DNA from: CAVYYW01 sp963772845 | GTDB taxonomy: Bacteria; Bacillota; Bacilli; Bacillales; Sporolactobacillaceae | Direction of reading: 5' to 3' | Assembly (NCBI GenBank): GCA_963772845.1 | Contig: CAVYYW010000014.1 | Location: 372,001 to 436,000, forward strand | DNA: 64,000 nt | Shown here: positions 16,220 to 23,801 of the stretch, piece after piece | Layout of the letters: each line of letters starts with the position of its first letter | How positions within the stretch are numbered: the stretch's first letter is position 1 | Made by a program: the position numbers and the translations under genes | The notes under the pieces: model-generated | What the model was told of the DNA's origin: nothing | Database searches by the model: none | What the model saw: only the letters and a program-made list of their open reading frames with translations

Positions 16220-17469
16220 TTATTGTGAAGAATTGGTCTTCAATGACTGTTCAAGCAACTCATCCTGAGGACCAAAGAATTCAAAGTGAATAGACTGCTC
16301 GTCAATATTCCAATTTCTAAGAATCGAATAAATAGCTTTCATAAAAGGTTTTGGTCCGCAGAAATAATAATCTGCTTGTTTATTAGGAATAATATCCTCA
16401 AGCCAGTTTTCATCAATATAGCCAGTTTTCATAAATAATGGGTGTTCCATATCAGATACAGATGGTTTTTCATAGCAGAAATAAGTTTGAACAGCCTCAT
16501 TTCTGTCTTCCACTGCAAGTGCCTCCTCAACAAGTGCATGGGTCTCTCCATTAACAGCAGCGTGGACCCAGATCACAGGGCGTTCAGGTGTGTGTTCTGC
16601 ACTCCACTTTAGCATACTCATCAAAGGAGTCTGGCCAATGCCTCCGCTGATTAACACTAACGGTTTTGTCTGCTCATCCTTATCGAGAATAAATTCGCCT
16701 GCAGGAGCACTGATTTCGACAACGTCTCCTTGATTGACAGTCTCATGGAGATAATTTGAAACAACGCCATCAGGATGTTCAGCAAGCGCAGACTCCTTTT
16801 TGACACTGATCCGGAAGTGGTCTTTCCCCGGAGCATCAGAAAGGCTGTACTGGCGGATATGTGTGTAGGTCTCACCAGGAATGGCAGACAATTTTACGCT
16901 AATATATTGACCGGGTTTAAAGTCAGGAAGAGGCATTCCGTCTTCTGGCTTAAGATAAAAAGAAGTAATAACCTGGCTTTCTTCGGTTTTTTTCTCAATA
17001 ATGAATCGTTTATAGCCTTCCCAGCCTTGTTGGCTTTGAACTTCCTCGCGAAGATGTTCTTCTATTGCTATAAACACTTTGGCTATTTCCCCATAAGCGA
17101 TTGCCCATGCATCAATAATTTCATCACTGGCTTGTTCGCCAAGCACATCCTTGATGGCCCAGAGCAGATTTTCTCCAACAATCGGATAATGTTCAGGGGC
17201 AATACCAATACTGCGGTGCTTGTGAGCAATGACATGAACTGAGCCTAAAATTGCTTCCAGTTGATCAATATGTTTGGCTGCAGAGAGGACGGCTTGTGCA
17301 AGAGCACGCTGCTGGCGTTTTTCCTTTTGATGCGCCTGGTTAAATACATTATTTAATTCAGGATGGGTCTCAAATAAGATGTAAATAAAAACGTTCAGTG
17401 ATTAAGTCGCCATACTCCTCAAGGACTGGCACTGTAGCCTTAATAATATTCAATCGTTTTTTGGTTCAT
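16220..17469 (-). CDS. hmp: Flavohemoprotein nitric oxide dioxygenase Hmp, two frameshifts
   Basis: Detoxifies nitric oxide to nitrate using O2, FAD, NAD(P)H and heme. The N-terminal globin domain has HPELNNVFNQAHQ and HKHRSIGIAPEHYPIVG (proximal heme His region). The FAD domain has RQYSLSD and the NAD domain has GGIGQTPLMSML. The start ATG at 17469 follows AGGAGG at 17479-17484. The globin part is broken twice: a TAA at 17440-17442 after MNQKTIEYY, and a TGA near 17373 after FYLHLI. Removing one base at each site restores TIEYYKATVPVL and FYLHLFETHPEL and gives about 415 aa. It could be a true pseudogene or sequence error. It is transcribed away from nsrR under an NsrR operator. Confidence 0.88.
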
Positions 17470-17507
17470 CGTTACTTGCCTCCTTTTAATTTTACCTCTA
17501 CAGTTGT

Positions 17508-17513
17508 ATTATA
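17508..17513 (-). promoter_or_regulatory. Probable -10 box of hmp
   Basis: TATAAT on the minus strand, 39 bp from the hmp start codon. The matching -35 region would fall inside the NsrR operator, and no good -35 hexamer is visible there. Confidence 0.5.
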
Positions 17514-17521
17514 TAACCTTA

Positions 17522-17544
17522 AAGATGTATTTAATATACATCTT
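17522..17544. promoter_or_regulatory. NsrR operator between hmp and nsrR
   Basis: A perfect palindrome: AAGATGTAT (17522-17530), TTAAT spacer, ATACATCTT (17536-17544). It matches the AAGATG-N11-CATCTT-type consensus known for NsrR at hmp promoters. It overlaps the expected -35 of hmp, so binding would block hmp transcription until nitric oxide damages the NsrR Fe-S cluster. Confidence 0.88.
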
Positions 17545-17577
17545 TTGTGTCGGTTATTTGAACATTTAATCGGCAAA

Positions 17578-17607
17578 TTGGCGGTCATTTTATTTATCGT
17601 CTATAAT
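17578..17607 (+). promoter_or_regulatory. Promoter of nsrR
   Basis: TTGGCG at 17578-17583 and TATAAT at 17602-17607, 18-bp spacer, 33 bp before the nsrR start. Confidence 0.6.
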
Positions 17608-17640
17608 TACCTTTGATGATTGTAAAGAAAGGATAAAAAG

Positions 17641-18087
17641 ATGAGATTAACGAGTTATACGGATTATTCTATACGTGTCTTGATAACCTTAGCTGCTTTA
17701 AATAATCATGAAAAAATAAGCATACAGGAAATTGCTGATGCTTTTCATATTTCAAAGAATCACCTAATGAAAGTCGTTCACCGTTTGGGTACTCTAGGAG
17801 TGATTGAAACGATCAGAGGAAGAGGCGGGGGGATTCGTCTCAAAATGGCTCCGGATGAGATAAACATCGGCTGGCTTGTCAAAAGAACAGAAGATGATTT
17901 TCAGATTGTCGAATGCTTTGATGAAACAAGAAATGCTTGTATAATCAGCCCGGTATGCCAAGCAAAACAAATGTTTAATGAAGCTCTGAAGGCCTATCTG
18001 AATGTTTTGGAACAGTTTACTTTACAGGATATAACGTCCAATGATACGGAACTCAGGCAAACGATCTTAAATATTCCAATTAAATGA
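17641..18087 (+). CDS. nsrR: Nitric oxide-sensing Rrf2 repressor NsrR
   Basis: A 148-residue Rrf2-family winged-helix regulator. The N-terminal helix-turn-helix includes ISIQEIADAFHISKNHLMKVV, followed by the wing GRGGGIRL. Three cysteines, C92, C100 and C106 (spacing 8 and 6, in ECFD..AC..PVCQ), are the [4Fe-4S] ligands as in B. subtilis NsrR. GAAAGGA upstream serves as ribosome binding site. The divergent hmp gene and the palindromic operator between them fix the assignment against IscR or CymR. Confidence 0.94.
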   Translation: MRLTSYTDYSIRVLITLAALNNHEKISIQEIADAFHISKNHLMKVVHRLGTLGVIETIRGRGGGIRLKMAPDEINIGWLVKRTEDDFQIVECFDETRNACIISPVCQAKQMFNEALKAYLNVLEQFTLQDITSNDTELRQTILNIPIK

Positions 18088-18160
18088 TCAGTGAGACAGA
18101 CACAGTGCGCCCATTGCTTACATAAGAATAAGGCATAACTTCTGCTAAGGGGTGAGGCGC

Positions 18161-18865
18161 ATGCTGTCTATATTAAGCGGATTTGTCTATCTGATTAAGG
18201 AATCCTGGCTGTTTGTCTCTTATGTAAAAAATAATGCTTTTCCCAAACCGTTATCTGAAGCCGATGAAAAGAAATACCTTAATTTAATGGCGGAAGGAAA
18301 TGAGGAAGCTCGAAATAAGCTCATTGAGCATAACCTAAGACTCGTTGCTCATATTGTCAAAAAATTTGAAAACACAAAAGAAGACAGTGAGGATTTAATT
18401 TCAATTGGAACGATAGGTTTAATTAAGGCGATAGAAAGCTATTCCACTGGAAAAGGAACGAAACTTGCCACTTATGCAGCAAGGTGTGTAGAAAATGAAA
18501 TTCTAATGCATTTGAGAAGCCTAAAAAAGACACGCAAGGACGTGTCTTTGAATGATCCGATCGGTCATGATAAAGAAGGCAATGTTATTTCCCTCATTGA
18601 TATATTGAAATCTAAAGACAAAGACGTGGTCGATGAGATGGCACTAAATATGGAAAAGACTAAGCTATATGATTACCTCCATATCCTTGATGAGCGTGAA
18701 AAAGCTGTCATTATGGCTCGATTTGGCCTTCATTTGCAGAAAGAAGCAACTCAGCGTGAAATTGCAAAAGAATTAAATATCTCCCGCAGTTATGTTTCAC
18801 GCATTGAAAAAAGAGCGCTTATGAAGCTTTATCATGCCTTCTACAGAGATCCCGATTCCCACTAA
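18161..18865 (+). CDS. sigK: RNA polymerase sporulation sigma factor SigK, uninterrupted
   Basis: Late mother-cell sigma factor, 234 aa, full length in one frame. The hydrophobic N-terminal pro-sequence (MLSILSGFVYLIKESWLF, residues 1-18) precedes VSYVKNNAFPKPL, near where SpoIVFB cleaves pro-SigK. Region 2 has ENTKEDSEDLISIGTIGL and GKGTKLATYAARCVENEI, and region 4.2 has TQREIAKELNISRSYVSRIEKRAL. ATG 18161 is chosen with AAGGGGTGAG at 18148-18157. There is no skin element, which splits the gene in B. subtilis. The stop overlaps the stop of the convergent antiporter gene by 4 bp. Confidence 0.97.
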   Translation: MLSILSGFVYLIKESWLFVSYVKNNAFPKPLSEADEKKYLNLMAEGNEEARNKLIEHNLRLVAHIVKKFENTKEDSEDLISIGTIGLIKAIESYSTGKGTKLATYAARCVENEILMHLRSLKKTRKDVSLNDPIGHDKEGNVISLIDILKSKDKDVVDEMALNMEKTKLYDYLHILDEREKAVIMARFGLHLQKEATQREIAKELNISRSYVSRIEKRALMKLYHAFYRDPDSH

Positions 18866-20328
18866 AAGATAAAGGAAGCCCCTGCGAATAATATTGCGGT
18901 GATTACAGCGGCAATAATCGAAGGAATCAGTTTGGACCGTGCATATGTCATAACTTTTAAATCGAGAATTGTACATAACGTCACGGTGTTGTCGCTTAAT
19001 GGTGAGGCAAAGGCACCAAATGTACCGCTTGCAAAAACAGCTCCAATTACAAGGAGAATATTTGTGCCAGAATGGTGGGCAAGCATGACACCGAGCGGCA
19101 TAAGAAGTCCCCACGTCCCCCATGAAGAGCCGATAAAATAAGAAATGACTGCCCCCAGCAGGAATAGGATCGGTGCCACAAGAGAAGAAGGAATCCAGCC
19201 TTTCACATGATCCGTGATATACGTTGAAAAGCCCAGGTCTTCACTGACCGCAGAAACACCCCAGATTAATGCAAGCAATATAATGACAGACATTAACTGA
19301 TTTCCGCCTTCCACGAAGCTCGTCACTATTTTCGCAAGAGGAAGATGCTGGAATAACAACATTATAATTGTCAAAATCAACGTGATCGTTAACGCTTCAA
19401 GCATCACACCAAGAGCGTCACTTTTAATAAAAGCACCAAAGAAAGTGGAGGACTTGGCGTGTCCGTCCCAATAGCTCAAAAATAACGTTAGCAGAAGCAC
19501 ACAGCCAATGGGTAGAATCAGATTAAAAGGGCGTGCCTTCACATTGTCTTCTTCCCCTGGGTCATGATGCACGGGTGTATCCTTTGTGTCGCGATGGGCT
19601 GCTTCCAAATGGCGGCTGTATTCTTCACTATATGCTGATCCGCCATCTGCTGCTTTCTCCTGAGGCTGTTCTGCGTCTTCTTTTCTATGCATAAAGAAGG
19701 TATAATACAACCCGATAATCAGAATGACAAAAGAAAAGAAATTGAAGGGGATACTCTCAACATATGTTTTATAAGCGGCACGGTGTATGCCGGAATGCTT
19801 TAATGAAGAATCGATGATACTTACCATGTAACCTACGAAACCGGTGGCTACCGGAATTAAGGCGACAACCGGATTGGATGTGACTTCAATGACAAAGCCG
19901 ATTCTCTGTGTGGACATATGCAGCCGCTTTTGCAGAGCTTTCATGATTGGTGCAATGGTAACAATCCGGAAATCGGGGTCGCTGAAGGTTGCCATCGTGG
20001 AAATCCAAGTTAAGAGCATCGCGCTTTTTTTAGATTTAACTTTTTCACCGACAAGAACGACAAATCCTTTTATTCCTCCGGATACTTTGATGAGGTGAAT
20101 CAATCCTGCAAAGATATAAAGAAATAATACAATTCGGATATTATTGGTTTTAATAAGATTGCCAACAAGATAGTGCAGCATCTGCTTGATACCGCCAAGA
20201 AGCGAATGATCGATAAGGTAGCTCCCTAAGATAAGGGCAACAAACAAACCAGGCTGAACTTGTTTTGTCCAGATTGAAATAGGTATAACGATTAAAAAAG
20301 GTAACAATGAGATCCATGATGCATGCAT
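18862..20328 (-). CDS. NhaC-family Na+/H+ antiporter-like protein
   Basis: A 488-residue polytopic protein with about 11-12 helices in two halves separated by an acidic, Gln/Glu-rich soluble loop (about 212-260). Motifs include TFSDPDFRIVTIAP and FIGSSWGTWGLLMPLG, characteristic of the NhaC/ion-transporter superfamily; SSWGTW is the conserved re-entrant segment. The substrate could be Na+/H+ or another organic acid/ion pair. It converges on sigK with a 4-bp overlap and no terminator between them. Confidence 0.85.
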   Translation of the reverse strand: MHASWISLLPFLIVIPISIWTKQVQPGLFVALILGSYLIDHSLLGGIKQMLHYLVGNLIKTNNIRIVLFLYIFAGLIHLIKVSGGIKGFVVLVGEKVKSKKSAMLLTWISTMATFSDPDFRIVTIAPIMKALQKRLHMSTQRIGFVIEVTSNPVVALIPVATGFVGYMVSIIDSSLKHSGIHRAAYKTYVESIPFNFFSFVILIIGLYYTFFMHRKEDAEQPQEKAADGGSAYSEEYSRHLEAAHRDTKDTPVHHDPGEEDNVKARPFNLILPIGCVLLLTLFLSYWDGHAKSSTFFGAFIKSDALGVMLEALTITLILTIIMLLFQHLPLAKIVTSFVEGGNQLMSVIILLALIWGVSAVSEDLGFSTYITDHVKGWIPSSLVAPILFLLGAVISYFIGSSWGTWGLLMPLGVMLAHHSGTNILLVIGAVFASGTFGAFASPLSDNTVTLCTILDLKVMTYARSKLIPSIIAAVITAILFAGASFIF

Positions 20329-20455
20329 ATTAAAACACCTGCTTATTCGTTGGGATAATCCTCATTATTTCCTTAGGGGTTTTTAACTATACAGAAATTC
20401 AGACGTTGATTAATAAAAAATAGCTCATTAGCCCGGTCATATAGGTGTACGGCGA

Positions 20456-20464
20456 CATATAGTA
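20456..20464 (+). promoter_or_regulatory. Possible SigK/SigE-type -10 box before the YjcZ gene
   Basis: CATATAGTA fits the mother-cell -10 pattern CATANNNTA and lies 44 bp before the start codon. No confident -35 was found, so this is tentative. Confidence 0.3.
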
Positions 20465-20507
20465 TCATTGTAAAGCATCTTCTTTCTAGGAGGAAGGAGT
20501 GAGACAT

Positions 20508-20600
20508 ATGAGTTACGGAGCAGGTTACGGTGCAGGTTTTGCACTAATCGTAGTATTGTTTATTCTCCTCATTATCGTAGGAGCAGCTTACGTATATTAA
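20508..20600 (+). CDS. YjcZ family sporulation microprotein
   Basis: A 30-residue peptide, MSYGAGYGAGFALIVVLFIL..AAYVY, with a Gly/Tyr-rich head, one transmembrane helix (residues 12-27) and an aromatic tail. This matches the YjcZ/SscA-type family of spore microproteins that insert in membranes or join the spore coat. A very strong ribosome binding site, AGGAGGAAGGAG (20488-20499), precedes the ATG. It is monocistronic, with a terminator after it. Function beyond sporulation association is unknown. Confidence 0.88.
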   Translation: MSYGAGYGAGFALIVVLFILLIIVGAAYVY

Positions 20601-20648
20601 TATAAAAATGCCGGCCAGATGCAGTGGCCGCTGACAAAAATTAGTTAG

Positions 20649-20694
20649 CGTGTCGACATGTTCTCAAATGAGATTCGTGTCGATACGTTTTTTT
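20649..20694 (+). terminator. Terminator after the YjcZ gene
   Basis: CGTGTCGACATG (20649-20660) pairs, with two G-T pairs, with CGTGTCGATACG (20676-20687), followed by seven T. Confidence 0.8.
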
Positions 20695-20715
20695 ATTTAT
20701 GCCCAGGGCAAGGAA

Positions 20716-20754
20716 AAAAGAAGAACCTGATATCCAAAATATGGAATCAGGTTC
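20716..20754 (-). terminator. Terminator after the ArsB/NhaD gene
   Basis: On the minus strand GAACCTGATTCC pairs with GGATATCAGGTTC (20723-20754), followed by a T-rich run to 20714. Confidence 0.82.
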
Positions 20755-20816
20755 TCCTTTTCTTTGATTAGATCGTATAATCGCACAAAGGTTTATTTAT
20801 TTTTACCCTTTCTTTC

Positions 20817-22124
20817 TTACGATAAAGGCAAAAGATAACGCAGGTAGATGTAAACGGTTGAAATGATCAAGGCAACCGCTGTGAGCGGAGCACCGATTTT
20901 AAGGAAATCCATATAGGAAAACTTGTGACCCTCACGTTCAGCGAGGCCGGAGACGATGACATTGGCAGAAGCACCAATTAAAGTCATGTTTCCTCCTAGA
21001 CACGCTCCGAGCGATAAAGACCACCACAATGCGTTAATATGCGAAGAGTGCGGTGAGTATCCAAGCCCGTCAGCCATATTCTGAATTAGAGGGATCATGG
21101 TGGCTACATAAGGAATATTGTCAATTGTTCCTGAAGCAATACCTGAAACCCACAAAATAAGGAGTGATGCAATCGTTATATTTCCACCGGTAAGGTTAAG
21201 GGCTTGTGAGGCTAAATCTTTGATAATGCCTGTTTCAACGAGGCCGCCTACAAGAGTGAACAGTCCGGCGAAAAAGAAGATTGTTACCCACTCGACAGAA
21301 GCTAATATTTCATCAATTTGATTTTCTTTTACGCCAATCAGCAGCAATAAAGTGGCGCCGGAAATGGCGACAGCGGCTGCGTCAAGACTCGGAATAAAGG
21401 AGTGAAGAGCAAAGAAAATAATGGTGAGGACCAGAACACCTAATGATTTGTACATGAGCTTCCGATCTTTAATATACTCGCTCTCATCAATTTCAAGCAG
21501 GGATTCTTTGCGCTCTGGTGTAACGTGCAGATGCTTTCTGTAAATAAAGTACAGCAAAACGATTGTTGCTGCCCCGATTACAACAATAATTGGCGCTAAG
21601 TTAAGGAAAAAAGTGTTAAACGTTAAATGCGGATTCGCAGAACCAATCATAATATTTGGGGGATCGCCGATAAGCGTGGCTGTCCCGCCAATGTTCGAAA
21701 ACAGAACCTCTGATATTAGAAAAGGGAACGGTTTAACATCAAGAATACGAGTAATTGAAAAGGTGACAGGAACGATAAGCAGCACGGTTGTGACGTTATC
21801 TAAGAATGCTGATCCAATACCGGTTAGAACGGCAAGAATGATTAGGATTCTGACAGGCTCACCCTTAACAAGTTTGGCAGCCTTTACGGCAGCAAATTGA
21901 AAAACTCCTGTTTTATTAGTGATATTAACTAATATCATCATTCCAATTAATAATGTAATCGTGTTCCATTCAATATGTTCTGTAAACGCCTTATGAAGAT
22001 CAACGATACCGAAAAGCACCATGAGGGCCGCGCCTGCTAAAGCAATAACAGCACGGTTGATTTTTTCTGTAATTATAACTGCATATGTCACAAGAAAGAT
22101 AATGACAGCAATGATGGCTTGCAT
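20817..22124 (-). CDS. ArsB/NhaD superfamily transporter
   Basis: A 435-residue inner-membrane protein with about 11-12 helices. The repeated re-entrant motifs SNIGGTATLIGDPPNIM and GGNMTLIGASANVIVSG and the segment FLDNVTTVLLIVPV define the ArsB/NhaD ion transporter superfamily. Members extrude arsenite, Na+ or dicarboxylates; no arsR or arsC is adjacent, so an arsenite role is not supported. The start is followed upstream by the next minus-strand gene with a 39-bp gap. Confidence 0.87.
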   Translation of the reverse strand: MQAIIAVIIFLVTYAVIITEKINRAVIALAGAALMVLFGIVDLHKAFTEHIEWNTITLLIGMMILVNITNKTGVFQFAAVKAAKLVKGEPVRILIILAVLTGIGSAFLDNVTTVLLIVPVTFSITRILDVKPFPFLISEVLFSNIGGTATLIGDPPNIMIGSANPHLTFNTFFLNLAPIIVVIGAATIVLLYFIYRKHLHVTPERKESLLEIDESEYIKDRKLMYKSLGVLVLTIIFFALHSFIPSLDAAAVAISGATLLLLIGVKENQIDEILASVEWVTIFFFAGLFTLVGGLVETGIIKDLASQALNLTGGNITIASLLILWVSGIASGTIDNIPYVATMIPLIQNMADGLGYSPHSSHINALWWSLSLGACLGGNMTLIGASANVIVSGLAEREGHKFSYMDFLKIGAPLTAVALIISTVYIYLRYLLPLS

Positions 22125-22163
22125 AAGGTGTTCAGCTCCCTATTAACATGATTTAGTTTACCC

Positions 22164-22646
22164 TTAGCTGTCTTCGGGCTTTGCGTTTACTGAATTGATT
22201 TGCTGATGATTAATCTCAACTGGAGAACCGTCAACCGGACATTTCAGAGTAGATAAATCATGGGACAGATCGTTGACATAGAAAACAAACTGGCAGGATG
22301 GACAACACAGCTGAACCATACGGTCAATATAAATGGCATTAGAATTATCCCGCTTTTGATCCGTATCAATCAATTCAATGTGCATTGAAGGATCGTTATC
22401 ATCGTCATCAAGAAAACGGCCAGTGATATCGTTCTTTGTACGCCAAGCTGAATTTGCGGAGAATTCTTCGAGTTCAGAGTGAGAGGCATTAATCAGTAGC
22501 TGTTTTGCCAGATACATCAGCTGCTCATTTGTCAGTTCTTGAAATTCCTTTCCTTTGTTGAGTCGCTTCCAGGCTCCTTTAAGCTGTGCCTCTGTGAATA
22601 CGTATTTTTCAATCTTATCAATGATTACGTTTTTCAAGTTATTCAC
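22164..22646 (-). CDS. Unrecognised Cys-rich protein
   Basis: A 160-residue soluble protein I do not recognise. The N-terminal half is helical and charged; an acidic linker DDDDNDPS lies near residue 78. The C-terminal half has CCPSC (around 113-117) and a later CPVDGSP, which could form a zinc ribbon. A good ribosome binding site (GGGGGTG) precedes the ATG on the minus strand. It sits directly upstream of the ArsB/NhaD gene and may be co-transcribed with it. There is no signal peptide. A coding function is likely given the strong site and length. Confidence 0.75.
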   Translation of the reverse strand: MNNLKNVIIDKIEKYVFTEAQLKGAWKRLNKGKEFQELTNEQLMYLAKQLLINASHSELEEFSANSAWRTKNDITGRFLDDDDNDPSMHIELIDTDQKRDNSNAIYIDRMVQLCCPSCQFVFYVNDLSHDLSTLKCPVDGSPVEINHQQINSVNAKPEDS

Positions 22647-22711
22647 CCCCCATAGGAAATTGTATTATTTATTTTACATGAAGAACGGCTGGATTTAAAA
22701 TAATATAGAAA

Positions 22712-22734
22712 AAAGAGGCGCATTGCGCCTCTTT
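22712..22734 (-). terminator. Terminator after sda
   Basis: AAAGAGGCGC and GCGCCTCTTT, a perfect 10-bp stem with a 3-nt loop, followed by T residues on the minus strand. It also separates sda from the Cys-rich gene. Confidence 0.9.
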
Positions 22735-22753
22735 CTGTCAAAATGATGCTCAT

Positions 22754-22888
22754 TTATATATCTGATTTTAAGGAAAGAGATCGCCGTGAAAGTTCCTTTT
22801 TAATAATCTGAATAAAGTCGGGATGCAAATGGAATTGGCAGGCTTTAAAATACGATTCAAGCAGCAGTTCGTCAGATAATAGTTCCAT
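22754..22888 (-). CDS. sda: Sporulation histidine kinase inhibitor Sda
   Basis: A 44-residue anti-kinase, MELLSDELLLESYFKACQF, clearly matching Sda. Sda binds the sporulation kinases KinA and KinB and blocks Spo0A phosphorylation when replication is perturbed. It is a helical hairpin with no membrane segment. The only in-frame start close to the domain is ATG 22888, but the GGAGGTGA ribosome binding site is about 20 nt upstream, separated by a GCCG-GTTA-CGGC stem-loop. A DnaA-box cluster lies upstream of its promoter, as in B. subtilis. Confidence 0.92.
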   Translation of the reverse strand: MELLSDELLLESYFKACQFHLHPDFIQIIKKELSRRSLSLKSDI

Positions 22889-22937
22889 AACATGCCGTAA
22901 CCGGCACTCACCTCCGTTAACACCTTCTATATCAAAA

Positions 22938-22966
22938 ATCCTACCACGTTTTATTAAGGTGAACAA
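22938..22966 (-). promoter_or_regulatory. Probable sda promoter
   Basis: On the minus strand TTGTTC (22961-22966) and TAGGAT (22938-22943) with a 17-bp spacer. The hexamers are weak, which fits a regulated promoter. Confidence 0.45.
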
Positions 22967-22975
22967 CGGAGGGAA

Positions 22976-23074
22976 TTGTCCACACTGCAAGTGGATAACT
23001 TGTGGAAATCCTGTTCATTAAGTTAATAGAAGGAAACATTATATACCTTTAATCTGTGCATAAACTTATCCACA
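22976..23074. promoter_or_regulatory. DnaA-box cluster upstream of sda
   Basis: TTATCCACA, a perfect DnaA box, at 23066-23074. Near-consensus boxes are TGTGCATAA (minus TTATGCACA) at 23055-23063, AGTGGATAA (minus TTATCCACT) at 22990-22998 and TTGTCCACA at 22976-22984; TGTGGAAAT at 23002 is weaker. In B. subtilis DnaA binds such a cluster to link sda expression to replication initiation. Confidence 0.82.
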
Positions 23075-23278
23075 CCCAAAATTGGTGTCGGTATTTGTCG
23101 AACGATTTATGATAAATATCTTATAATTCTATGCGGATCGGAACTTTATTATGACTCATAACCTTTGGGTATTACAGCAAAGGATAAGATGGTATGCTAT
23201 ATAGAATGAGATAATGGTATAATAATAAGCTGATCTAAGGTTTTGGATTTATAATGCTGTGAATTTGAGGTGTGGAAT

Positions 23279-23800
23279 TTGTTAAAACATTTTTTGCCGA
23301 ATCAGCATGCTGACAGCGTGCTAGAGATTCAGCCAAGTCTATTAAAAAGCAAAGGAATAAAAGGGATAATTACTGATCTGGATAATACGCTTGTTGCATG
23401 GGACAACCCTGACGCTACACCAGAACTGGAAGTGTGGTTAAAGGCTGTAAAAGATGCTGGGCTAAAGGTGACGATCGTTTCAAATAACGGTGAGGCGAGG
23501 GTAAAAGCTTTTTCAGATCCTATTCAGACCCCATTTATATATAAGGCGAGAAAGCCAATGACACGTGCATTTAAACGGGCGATTAAGGATATGGGATTAA
23601 AAAGGGAAGAAGTCGTTGTCATAGGAGATCAGATTATGACCGATGTGTTAGGGGGCAACAGACTGGGTGTGCATACCATTCTGGTAGTGCCTGTTGCCAA
23701 AAGTGACGGTTTGGCGACTAAATTTAACAGGAGAATGGAAAGAATTCTATTATCAATGATGAAGCGAAAAGGTTGGATAGACTGGGAGGATGGCATTTAA
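23279..23800 (+). CDS. yqeG: YqeG family HAD-IIIA phosphatase
   Basis: A 173-residue HAD-superfamily hydrolase. Motif I is DLDNTLVAWD, motif II is TIVSNN, and the later GDQIMTDVLGGNR holds the metal Asp residues. Its substrate is not established. The TTG at 23279 matches the homologue start (MLKHFLP) and follows GAGGTGTGG; an in-frame GTG at 23270 is the alternative. It begins the yqeG-yqeH-aroE-yhbY-nadD-yqeK-rsfS-yqeM operon. Confidence 0.92.
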   Translation: MLKHFLPNQHADSVLEIQPSLLKSKGIKGIITDLDNTLVAWDNPDATPELEVWLKAVKDAGLKVTIVSNNGEARVKAFSDPIQTPFIYKARKPMTRAFKRAIKDMGLKREEVVVIGDQIMTDVLGGNRLGVHTILVVPVAKSDGLATKFNRRMERILLSMMKRKGWIDWEDGI

Positions 23801-23801
23801 T

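Noticed and set aside
20817..22124. Arsenite efflux gene arsB
   Set aside because: No arsR or arsC nearby; the superfamily is broader than arsenite transport.
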